In this document: in pieces, positions 20,994 to 31,440 of the stretch
Numbering within the stretch: position 1 is the first letter of the stretch
Layout: each line of letters begins with the position of its first letter
NCBI RefSeq assembly: GCF_000321225.1
Contig: NW_004450303.1
Location: forward strand, 2,787,117 to 2,851,116
Source: Odobenus rosmarus divergens
Taxonomy: Eukaryota; Chordata; Mammalia; Carnivora; Odobenidae
DNA length: 64,000 nt
Reading direction: 5' to 3'
Made by a program: the position numbers and the translations under genes
The notes under the pieces: generated by a model
Told to the model about the DNA's origin: nothing
Database searches by the model: none
What the model saw: the letters and a program-made list of their open reading frames with translations, nothing else

Positions 20994-23150
20994 AAATTAA
21001 GGGCTCTTTCTGCTTCATGGACAGTGTACTAAATTACATCTCACTCATTTTATAAGGAGTTATGGTGTTAAGAAACTTAAAATCATCGAGTAACCTATTT
21101 CTCATTCCTTCTGTGGATGCTTAGCAGGCAGGCCATATAGCAGCATTTCCCAGATAGTTGCCATGATGACCCACCTCTTCATTCAATTCTGATGGGAGTA
21201 AGTTTAAAACATTATTTTAAAACAAACATGTAATTTTAAAGAAATCTATAATACAGCCCCCATTTCCACCCACCTTTGAAATAGTATTCATTCATCTCTG
21301 ATAAAGGGAGGCCTTGGTGGGAAAGTTTTACAAGTTCTGATGGTATAAGCTCTTCATAAGTGGCAAAGTTATTATTATTCAAAGGAAAGACAGAGAGAAG
21401 ATTGAGAAAGGCCTTGAGGTCCAGGGGAGTTTGCCCCAGGCTTTTCAGGGGATAGATGAATGGAAAGAAGAGAAATGTGTTCTAGGCAGAGGACGTAGTG
21501 AAAGAAAATGCACAGTGAACCGATCTTCATTGGACAGGCTCAGGGGCTGAGATGGGTAGAAAATACAGCAAATCCAGAGAGAAAGGTGGAATTATGTTAC
21601 AGAGTGATAAATAATTCCAGGGGTGGGGAAGTATGATTTTGATTCAATAACCTTCTTCATTTTCAAAGTACAAAATAAATGTTTACAAAATTTTGAGTGT
21701 GAGAAAGCAGTCTCAGAGATGACAATAAAATCAGTAAGTAGTATAAATACACTTTCCCTCATATATACTGATAAAGAAAATAATTTATGGATACCAGTGA
21801 ATACTACTGTATGCTGAACAAGCTTCCTTTCCACCAAATGGAGAAAATAAATCTGGGGTTAGTTCCCTTCAAATGAAAATGCGTGACTGTGAGCTCCATA
21901 AGCCAGGAAGGGAAAGAGTACATTAATTAATTAATATACTACATTGTATCGCACTGTATAGTGCATTAATTCATATCATATACAAAATAAATCAATTGGC
22001 TATGCAGTGGTTTGTTCATTTACAAAGTATTAAGTCAGCCTGAAAAAAACCCTCATATAATCATAAAACTAAAAGAATGGTACTAAGGAAAAATTCAAAA
22101 CTTTTTGACAAATCTGTTAAAAGAAAATTAATGGTGAGCTACTAACAGAAAGGTGGCTTAATAAATTAGTTTAATAGACTTAACAAAAACCAGCACAAAG
22201 AAAGTTCAGTGTTGGAGTGTCATCTACCCAATTTTATTCTGGCTTCAAATCTGAAATCAACCATGTTAATTTTTTTTAAAACATAGGAAGAATTTTTTTG
22301 TAACTATGTAAGTTGCCAGATAAAATGTTTCCCATATCACTGCTAAAATACTAGAAAAAGAGCAGCTGTATCATAAATAATTTGTAACTGTCTTTGCTTA
22401 TATACATTCGGATTTAGATCTTCCCGTATTTTTGATAAATGTGCTGAATTTCTCTATGTGAAGTTTCAGGAGAAAGCGTTTGTCTTGTACTATTCTTAGT
22501 TTATATATCTTTAGGAAAAAAAGTTAAAAAAAAGACAACAGAGCTATTTTTAGGAGGTTCTCCTACATTTTTATTGCCTTTTAATAAAAGAGATCCTTGG
22601 GTTTTGAGGGGGAGATGATAAATAGTAGGGAGTGTGAAATTTAAAAGAACATATATCTTGGCTATAAATTCCATAATATGAATACAATCCCCTTTGTTTA
22701 GACCTCTTAATTTTTCTCTGAGCAATGTATAGCCCATTTGCGAATCATTCACGTGTTTAAGGAATATTTACATAGCAAAATTATCTTTTGGTGGAAGAGG
22801 TGATAAAGTCATGAGGATCTTCTAGAATGTAAAGAAGAAAAATAACCAAATAAATAGGACTACAAAAACACCCCAAGCTTTAAAAATATCCACTCATACT
22901 CAGATTGAGACAGGACACAAAATGCTGAGTACATCCATCCTGATGAAAGTTTGTAATTTCAAAAATAAAAAAAATAATTCTATAAGCTTTTTGAAAGAGA
23001 GAGGGCACATATGCCTACAAAGAGATAAGAATCTGAGTGCGTTGGATTTTAATGAGTCAAATGCTAGAAGACAATGGAGCAGTTTGTTCAGATATTCAGA
23101 TTTCCAGGGGAAAATTTTGAATCTAGAATTTTAAAATTCTCTACAGTGCA
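20994..23150. other. Unassigned 2.2 kb, with one possible L2 trace
   Basis: AT-rich. Around 21410-21540, 'ggccttgaggtccaggggagt', 'gttctaggcagaggacgtagtgaaagaaaatgcacag' recalls L2 ('cattccaggcagagggaacagcaagtgcaaag') but is weak. A palindrome-like TTAATTAATTAA lies near 21921. No coding signal. Confidence 0.35.
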
Positions 23151-23159
23151 TCTATACGT

Positions 23160-25522
23160 ATATATATGTATGTAATTTTATTTTTGAAGAAGTATGTTCA
23201 AATGGCTCAAAATCAAAACAATATAAAATATACAATATCCAAAGAGAAGACTCCTGCCTCTGTCCTCAAACTCTTCCTTATAGACGGCGACTGAATTCTT
23301 TTTCTGTGCATTCTTTTATTATTTCTTTATAAATACGTCAACAAATATGAATATATGTATGTCCCCTTTCTCGCACTAAAAAGAGCTTACTGTAAATATT
23401 GTCCTATTACTTTTTTGTATCACTTCACAAAAGATGTTGAAGACCTCACCATTTCAGTACCTAAATCTTTGTCACGTCACCCTCTTATAACTTCCTAGGA
23501 CTGTGTTGTATGGGGACACCAGAGTTCATGTGACCAGCTCATGAATGGTGGATAGTGGAGCAGTTTCCAATGGTGGATGGTGGAGCGGTTTCCAATCTTG
23601 TAGTGTTATAAACAATCCTGCAATTAACGATGTCTCTATGTTATTTCTTGATTGTTCAGATGTATCTGTAGCATTATCTCCCAGTAGTTGGATTACTAGG
23701 AAAGATTAAGTGTATTTGGGAAAATGAGATCCAGTTTTCTTCCTCCAGGGTTGTTTCATTTTGGAATCCTAAAAACAGGAGCACCCGTTTCCCCCAGTTT
23801 TGCTCGAAAAATATGACAAGCTTTTGGATTTTTGCCAATATAAAATGTAAAAAAATGATATCTCGATGTAAATTAAACTTGCACTTCCTCATAGTACCAT
23901 GGAGGTGTTGCTTCTTTTCCTATGTTTGCAGGGCATTTACATATTTATCTGTGAATAATCTTAACCACATTTCATTGGGTTGTTAGTTTGTTTTACCTCA
24001 ATTTCTAAGAGCTATTTATGGATTAGGGAATTAGCCTTTGCTAATGATATGAGTTACAACCCCCCCTCCACCAACCATCACCAATTTTTCATTTATCTTT
24101 TGAGTTTGCATATGCTGCAGATTTCATGTTATGCAGAAGTTCTTGATTTTTTTATCTAGTCTAAATTATCATTCTTTTAATGACTTTTGGATTTTGAACT
24201 ATATTAAGAAAGGCCTTCCCCATTGCAAAGATGTCACAGAACTCAGTGATTTTTTTTTTTTTGGTAGCATTTATATGGCTTTATTTTCAAAGTTTCAATC
24301 TTTGGTCCATTTGGAATTCGTCCTGGTGTAAAATGTACAACATTAACTTACTCCAGATGGCTTAGCTAGATTGTTCTAACATGACTGATCAAAGGTTCAT
24401 ATTTTTTACCAACAGAAACCATGGTTTAATTTTTGCTTATAACTTCAGATTGGGGAAGATTTTTCTAACCATAAAACAAAGTCCAATAGCCATGAAAAGT
24501 TGAGACTGGTACTTTAGGGCACATCAAAATAGAAAATTGTATCTTTTTTATTTGTTTTCTGATGACACCTTTATCATATATGACATTCCTGTATATATTT
24601 TATTTATAATCTAACTATCCTGTTTCATGTGTCAGCTCATGACAGTGTTTACCTTTTGAGGCTTATAGTATATTTCATATCTATTGGGCTAGTTTCCCCT
24701 AGTTTATGTGGCTATACTTGCATATCTTTTTTATGTGAAATTTAGAATAATTTTATCTGGTCACTATCAAATTTAAGATCACATTAATTTGAAACAAACA
24801 AACAAAAGAACTTAGGGAAAATAGACACATTGGTATTGAATCTTCTTATCTGAGACTATGATATGCTTTTCTATTAATTTAAGTGTAACTTTATGTCCTT
24901 TGGGAGTGGGCTACTGTTGTCCTTGTACAGGGTTTGCACAGTTCTTGCTATTTTTAGGCCTATGGTTTTATGTTTTTTATGTTGCTATTAAAAATGGGTC
25001 TTCCATTGTATCTTTGAACTGGTTGCTTTATGTTTAGATAAATTCTATTTATTTGTGCATAGTAATTTTATATTCTACCATAGTCCTAAGTTATCTTATA
25101 CCTGTATTGTCTCATTCTCTTGCTTAGTGTCTTCGGTTTCCACAAATAACATTACAGCAACAGCAAATAATAATAGCTTTACCTCCTCCTTTCCAATATT
25201 TTATACCTCTAAATTTCTTCTCCTGTCTAATTTATAGATTAATCTCTTTCTGACAATGTTAAATTGTAGCAGTGATAGTGAACCTTCATTTTTGCCCTTA
25301 CTTTGGTGAGAACGCCTATAGTATCTCCACATTCAGTATGACTTTGTCTTTTTGCTACACATCCATATAGCTTCATATAGATAGATAATCAAATTAAGAA
25401 AGAAAGTACCAAATGATTACTGTATTGTTGAGTACTTTTAATAAAAATGAATGTTTATTTTGTCAAATGCCTTCTCTGAATCCAGGTAGATGACCATATA
25501 ACCTATATGAATATTGAACCAG
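23160..25522 (-). mobile_element. 2.4-kb ancient L1 (L1M), antisense: 3' UTR through ORF2 RT
   Basis: Reading upward on the plus strand the order is the reverse of L1: 3' UTR ('tatgttcaaatggctcaaaat', 'agagaagactcctgcctctgtc'), the ORF2 C-terminus ('aatcttgtagtgttataaacaatcctgcaat', 'agcttttggatttttgccaata'), then 'gtttcaatctttggtccatttggaattcgtcctggtgt' and the RT part ('ttgtcaaatgccttctctgaatcc'). All frames are short; it is dead. Confidence 0.88.
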
Positions 25523-25620
25523 AGGGCATATGGGTTTTTTGTGTACTGTCTGCTCAATTTTGTATAAACCTAAAACTTCTGTAAAAAAAATTAAGTCTAT
25601 CAATTAAAAAAATTAATTTG
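25523..25620 (+). mobile_element. Ancient L1 extreme 3' end, sense
   Basis: 'gcatatgggttttttgtgtactgtctgctcaattttgtataaacctaaaacttctgtaaaaaa' matches the recalled L1MA/MB 3' terminus ('actatctgctcaatttttctgtaaacctaaaactgctctaaaaaataaag'). It abuts the antisense L1 at 23160-25522 in opposite orientation. Confidence 0.75.
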
Positions 25621-26797
25621 TGTGTATATTTAAGGCAAGGGCGACATAAGTTTTGACATACAGTGTCAACTGAGAATGTTCAAGAAGACAAGAAGAAAGA
25701 TATTTAGAAATAGAAGACTCATTAGCTTTTATGCTAGACAATTCTCTACTGAATCACAAAGCTTCAGTATACCTTTCTTTCTCTAGAAATTCAATATCAT
25801 TTTGATCTATCCCCACTGAATCTTTGATATCTAGACCATGGCATGTAATCAGTACTCTTAAATGAATGAAGACATTGAAAAATTAATAAATGCCAGGCTC
25901 CAAGTTTATTTCATTCCTAGTTTGGGGGACTTAAGAATCCCAGAAGGTGTTGTGGTTGCTCCTTGGACAGCTTTGTTGTTTCTCATTCTGCTCTGAGTTT
26001 ATAATGGAGTTGGTGCAACTTGCTTTTACTCTACTTCTTATTTTCTCTGTCTGGATCCCTCATTTGATCCCCAGTCCAGTTACTTTCCTTGGAATATACC
26101 TTTTTCATGGCAGTCTTCCTTAACATGAGAGCCTTGCCCTGAAACTTAATTTTCTTTTCCTGGATTCCTGCTTTCTTTTCTCATATCTACCTGCCTATAA
26201 CCCCTTGTGTCTCACCTGTCACAGACTCCTCTGATGTCATATGTTACCAACCAATCAAGGCGTCTGTTTCAGGCACATCTTTTCTATTTCCCCAGGCTCA
26301 CCTGGCTTGCTAAGAGTGGCTGATTGATTCCTAGTGTGCTCAAAGTGTTCCATTGCCTGCGGTCTACAAGAACTATTTCCTGAGTCTGGAGATCCTTCCG
26401 TCACTTGTGGATTCACAGGAAATGCTATAAAGCAGAACTTTCTGAGAAGCTGCCAAAGCATCTAGGATGATAAGAGCAGAAGGTGTGGGGGAGTTACCAC
26501 ACCCTGGGGCAAATTTTAACCAATATGAAACAGAAGAAGCAGCTTAGCAGATAAGTTCTCTCTTCTCTCCAAAGGACTGCTCCAAAGCACAGATTTCCCT
26601 ATAGCCTGCATTTGGAGCAGTCTTGCATGGAAATTCCTGCTACTGGCTGGGTAACTTTGCAGTTCATAGGAAAGCATGGCCACACCAGTAATACATGGCT
26701 TTCAGTTATTTCCCATCCTGCTTCACTTCCCTTATTCCTCACTCTCACTTCCCCCTGAGTTTTTACCTCCTTAATGAAAGCATCCATAGTTGATGCT
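25621..26797. other. Unassigned 1.2 kb intergenic sequence
   Basis: No repeat core found. A minus-strand 68-codon frame (26461-26255) and a 62-codon one (26787-26599) lack recognisable features. Confidence 0.35.
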
Positions 26798-27122
26798 TGC
26801 TATGGGCTGAATGTTTTTTTCAAAACCACCAGTGGGATGGGATGTGAAGATTGGGCCTTTGGGTGGTAGTCAGGGTTAGATAAGGTCATGAAGAAGGGGC
26901 CCTTGTGATAGGATTCGTGCCTTTACATGAAGAGAGAGCAGAGAGGACACAGTGAGAAGTCAGCCATTTTTTTCCTATCACAAGATAGGAAAAGAGTCCT
27001 CACCAGAACCTGGCACCCTAATCTTGGGCTTCCAGGCTTTGGAACTATAAAAAAATGAACTTCTGTTGTTGAAACCACCCAGTATATGGTATTTTGTTTG
27101 GCAGTCTGAGCTGACTAATACA
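26798..27122 (+). mobile_element. Solo MaLR-type LTR (MST/MLT1 group), exact ends and 5-bp TSD
   Basis: It begins TGCTATGGGCTGAATG and ends GAGCTGACTAATACA. The interior carries 'attgggcctttgggtggtagtcagggttagataaggtcatgaag', 'gaggacacagtgagaag', 'gagtcctcaccagaacc' and 'ttctgttgttgaaaccacccagtatatggtattttg', all landmarks of MaLR LTRs. The 5-bp ATGCT occurs immediately before (26793-26797) and after (27123-27127). There is no internal sequence, so this is a solo LTR left by recombination. Confidence 0.93.
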
Positions 27123-27127
27123 ATGCT

Positions 27128-28490
27128 TAAACCAAGCTCCATTTTCTAGGGAAACTGAGCTAAAACAGCAGTCATCACTTTATGAATGTCGGATGCCCAT
27201 ATTACCTACTGCCTATGTACTGAGCCTTGGTCCATGCTCCTGGGGTTCTGCTCTGTTCAATAGAGCTCCTTCATTTCCACTATTGAAGGGGCTATCTTGC
27301 ATATTATAGCTTGCAGTGGTGTGTGCATCTGGTTTCCGAAACCCAGCTCTTGCGGTTTACCTCAGTTGAGGGTCCTCACTCCAGTCCTGCTGGCCTAACA
27401 AGACAAAAACCAGCACAGACCTGAGAAGGAGCTCTATTGACTCACATCCAGAGCCTCCACCACTTACCCATCTGTCTGGCCTACACAAAGAATCCTTTAT
27501 GAAAGGAAGCACTTGTTTCTCTTTTGTTTGTCTCTTGCCCTTTGACTCAGACTAACATCCCTGAAGCTAGACCATACTACACCCTCTCTCCTGGGAGTAA
27601 ACCTTACTACCTGTTACCGCCATGCTACTCCTCATGTGGGTATTGATCACAAACTTCCTTCCACAGCCTGGGTAGTACATTGCATAACTTTTCCCTATTA
27701 GCATAACAGGCTGTTAGGTGGGATTCTTTCTGCCTCTGTTTTGGTGTAAACCCCCAAATCTGAGAATAATGGGGCCCACATTCTAAAGCAAAGTCTAGGC
27801 CATATAAACTACATTTGAAAGAATTACCCTAGTTCTTCCAGCCTTTGCCCCTGCTCAACTTCAGAGTATAGAATTCTGAGGCTGAAAATTCTGATAGTAT
27901 GAAGTGTCTTGGAGAAGTGTGTCAGTATTCTAAATTTCCAAGGAGGGAATTCAAGGGACAGAAAGGGTTTTAACACCATCACTCGGTCTTGACTGGTGTA
28001 GGACTCTCACCAAGAGATATGTGAAGATGAGAGAAGGGATCACATTGGAAAGTAATTACCTTCCAACAGCAGTGGGACAAAGACATTTATGGAGCAGATG
28101 TAGATTCTGCAGCAATAAACTTGCCTGGGGATGTATTTAACAATTATTCCACTCAAGGAGATCAGTTTGGACAACCCATTTGATCTAATAAATGAATGGC
28201 CCACAAGAAACCAAGTGGCAGAATGGAGTCTCATAAACAGCTAGCCAGAGAGGAGACCTCGGGCATAAGGAGTCAGTTCTAGATATTCTCTTGCAGCAGG
28301 GGGGCCCCTATGCCTGATCACATCTGTACTAAGAGAAATTAGCCAGTGGGGAAGGAAATGGGTGAGGAAAAGGACAATCTCTTTCACCCACTGAAATATT
28401 CCCAATTTGAGTCAGACTTGAGCTGCTGGAAAGGAGAAATTTAAGTTGGTTAAAAATTTAAGGTTGAAATATTACTTTGTACTGGATCAG
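27128..28490. other. Unassigned 1.36 kb intergenic sequence
   Basis: GC content is somewhat higher than in neighbouring AT-rich segments. I see no repeat core, no splice-flanked open frame and no frame longer than 64 codons. Confidence 0.35.
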
Positions 28491-28507
28491 TCTTCTTCCT
28501 ATTTTCA

Positions 28508-28699
28508 TTTTTTTAAAGATTTTATTTATTTGACAGAGAGAGACACAGCGAGAGAGGGAACACAAGTAGGGGGAGTGGGAGAGGGAGAAGCAGGCTTTCT
28601 GCGGAGCAGAGAGCCCGATGCGGGGCTCGATCCCAGGACTCTGGGATCATAACCTGAGCCGAAGGCAGATGCTTAAAGACTGAGCCACCCAGGTGCCCC
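28508..28699 (-). mobile_element. CanSINE, antisense (TSD 17 bp)
   Basis: A T/A head, 'gattttatttatttgacagagag', the reversed 'gggctcgatcccagg' B-box region, and GGGGCACCTGGGTGGCTCAG at the minus-strand 5' end. The exact TSD TCTTCTTCCTATTTTCA is at 28491-28507 and 28700-28716. A young copy. Confidence 0.97.
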
Positions 28700-28716
28700 T
28701 CTTCTTCCTATTTTCA

Positions 28717-29556
28717 AAGAGTGCCTAGAAGTTAAGAATCAAGCCTAAAAGTCATCACAGGTGTAGGGAAAAACAAGCTGCAAAACTGATTTGAAAGAAC
28801 AACAGGAGAAAATGAAACGGGTTACTGGTTATCCTTCTAAAATCCAATTTGTTCAATAGATCAGTAAGAAATAGACTTCTTTGAAGTCTTTTATATAGCT
28901 ACATTTTAGCAAAACTGGAACAAGACTCCTCAGTGTTTAATGAAGACGCAATTGGTATTTTGTTCAGAGTAACTCATTTACAGGATTGGCTCATGTTACT
29001 ACAGAACTTTTAGCATTCTACATTCGTGCCCATTAAAGATCAGTCAAACTCCCCAGTAATTTTGACAAATGTTTCCTAAGAGTGGTACCTCCACAAATTG
29101 AGAATTACTTACTCAGGGTAAATGAGCTAATGTTGGCAACCTGGGTATCTTTAAATGACACTGTAAATCCCCAGTAGGGTATAGCAAAAGGCGAACCTTG
29201 GATGGAAAACTCTACATCCCCTTTCCAGTTAAGATCTTAAGCATTTAATAATTTATATCTCAGTAGCAATAAAAGAAGAATCCATTGAACCTGATCAAGT
29301 CCCTTGGGATGCACTATAGCCCTTGATATGGAACCTAAAATCCAACTGCAAATCTAAAAAAATTCCATGTTAGAAAATTTATGCAGTAGAATCTAGAATA
29401 AATTCCATGTTGGAAAATTTATGGCTCTGCCTCAAGGCCTACCCAAACATAATACGCTACAAAAGTTTATGATCCCAAAATGTTATCTGCAATAACATGG
29501 TGAAAATGAAATCCAAGACAAACTATGCACACTAACAAGTTCTGCTTTGTAAAAAA
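28717..29556. other. Unassigned interval with a small tandem duplication
   Basis: At 29362-29382 and 29401-29421 the words ATTCCATGTTAGAAAATTTATG and ATTCCATGTTGGAAAATTTATG are almost identical, a unit of about 39 bp. The rest is unassigned. Confidence 0.4.
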
Positions 29557-29567
29557 GATCATATTTG

Positions 29568-29768
29568 GGGCACCTGGGTGGCTCAGTCCTTTAAGTGTTT
29601 GCCTTTGGCTCAGGTCATGATCCTGGGGTCCTGGGATCGAGTCCCGCATAGGGCTCCTTGCTCAGCAGGGAGCCTGCTTCTCCCTCTCCCTCTGCCTACC
29701 ACTCCCCCTGCTTGTTCTCTCTCTCTTTCTCTCTGTCAAATAAATAAATAAAATCTTAATAAATAAAT
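29568..29768 (+). mobile_element. CanSINE (TSD 11 bp)
   Basis: It starts GGGCACCTGGGTGGCTCAGT with the 'tttggctcaggtcatgatcctgggg' body, the B-box-like GATCGAGTCC and a tail of AAATAAATAAAATCTTAAT. The TSD GATCATATTTG is at 29557-29567 and 29769-29779. It is the last CanSINE before a 14.5-kb SINE-free interval. Confidence 0.96.
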
Positions 29769-29779
29769 GATCATATTTG

Positions 29780-31016
29780 CTTGCAGATATTACCAAAGAA
29801 TTTTGAACCTATACATAGGAGATGTATGACCTTAAGAATTTATGATGAGATTTCTGACAAGTGGGACCTGCAAAGATAGCATGGACAAAAAATAGGATTA
29901 AAATATAAGAATTAAATAAGAAAATGAAAATAAAATACCCCACACTGTGTCAAGAATGTAGATGTTGCAACAAGCTAACACATACCCACACAACTAAAGA
30001 AAGAGAGCATAGAGGAGGAAGAATGGATGAAGGAAAAGAAAGAGGAGAAGGAGCAGAAGGAACAGGGAAGATTAGATGAATGGAGAGCAGGAGGGGAAGG
30101 TAGAACCAATAACTACACATCATAGAATTAGTTATCTCTCTCCCAAGGACTTGAGAGATGACCTGCCATCAGTTATCAAGCAGTGAGACTCTGAAAATAA
30201 AGAAGATCAGCATTGGCTATATTGAAAATTAAAATAAAAAAAAAAAAAGAAAATTAAAATGGAGACAGCCTGAAGGCAGTAAGACCATAGATACAAGTAT
30301 TCTGTGCAAAAAAGTTCTTGAACCAAATCACTCAAAGGTAAATAGACTTTCAAAGCCAGACATTGCAAAATACACAGCAGCTTCCAACATTCCCTCAAAA
30401 TAGCAGGTTTATGACTGTTACTAGAATAAATAAATAGACAATAACGACTATAAAATAAGTGGACCAAAGGGAATAGTCTTATAAATTGGAGCTTTATCTA
30501 TAATAAACACGCTATGGTTGAATGTATAGAGACTTATTTTACAAAATAGAGAGGTGAATTAATTACACTGAATGCATCATTTAAACTACTATTACACAAA
30601 TAATATAGCAATAAGAAAATCTTAAATGAAATGTTCCTTTAAAAGTTCCCATGGTTTATGACTCGGTAGAAGAACATAAAGAAACAGCCTTCACTATACT
30701 TAGCTTACTCTTGTCCCATTACAAAAACAACTCTGGAAAAATAACTATGAAAACATGACTTTACATTAATTTGAAATAATGAAATGGGCCACCACTTTCA
30801 TTCCAAAACTGAGGGTGTAAGAATGTAGCAGACTAGTTGAACCAAAAATGAAGAAGGGGTGTAAATATTTGTCAGTTGTTACTTTTTGTTTGTTCCCTGT
30901 TGAGTTCTTACTTGTGATCTCTGGATTCTTCTCATTTGGCCTGTAAGGTTGATCTTAACAGTGTGCTAAATCTCACTGAGATATCTTTGAACAGGCTAAT
31001 CACTCCTAAGAACTGT
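29780..31016. other. Unassigned AT-rich 1.2 kb with a purine-rich tract
   Basis: About 29998-30100 is nearly all purine (GAGGAGAAGGAGCAGAAGG). A poly-A at 30236-30248 is flanked on both sides by GAAAATTAAAAT, a slippage-like duplication. No element can be anchored. Confidence 0.4.
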
Positions 31017-31185
31017 CAATGCTCCCATATCTTGGCTATTATAAACAATGCTGCAATAAACATAGGGGTGCATATATCTTTTCAAATTAGTGTTTTCATT
31101 TTCTTTGGGTGGAATTACTGGATCATCTGACAATTCTATTTTTAATATTTTAAGAAACCTCCATACTACTTGAATAAATTTTTTA
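31017..31185 (-). mobile_element. L1 ORF2 C-terminal fragment, antisense
   Basis: 'catatcttggctattataaacaatgctgcaataaacataggggtgcatatatcttttcaaattagtg' and 'ggaattactggatcat' are the reversed L1 ORF2 C-terminus. It is only about 170 bp. It is close in sequence to the segment at 61657-61917. Confidence 0.88.
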
Positions 31186-31204
31186 AAATGTTAACGATGA
31201 GGAA

Positions 31205-31440
31205 AAAAGAATTGCTAATGCTGATTAAACACTTACAAACATTCAGCAGAATTCTAAGCACCTCACATGTATTAATTTATTTAATTCTCAAATGACTCCT
31301 AGGAGAGTGATACTATTAGCCATGCTTGACAAATGAACGTTGAGAAAACTGAGCTACCAAGAGATTAAAATAACTTGTCCCAGGGTTTGCAGCTAGAAGT
31401 ACGAGGGAGAGCCAACTTTTAAACCCATGAGACTCTTCAG
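31205..31440 (+). mobile_element. MIR SINE, nearly full length
   Basis: 'cacttacaaacattcagcagaattctaagcacctcacatgtattaatttatttaattctcaaatgactcctaggag', then 'gagaaaactgagctaccaagagattaaaataacttgtcc' and 'tttgcagctagaagtacgaggg' follow the MIR order through its 3' half. Confidence 0.87.

Noticed and set aside
30222..30260. GAAAATTAAAAT flanking a poly-A as a TSD of a tiny insertion
   Set aside because: Only a poly-A lies between, so replication slippage is the simpler explanation.
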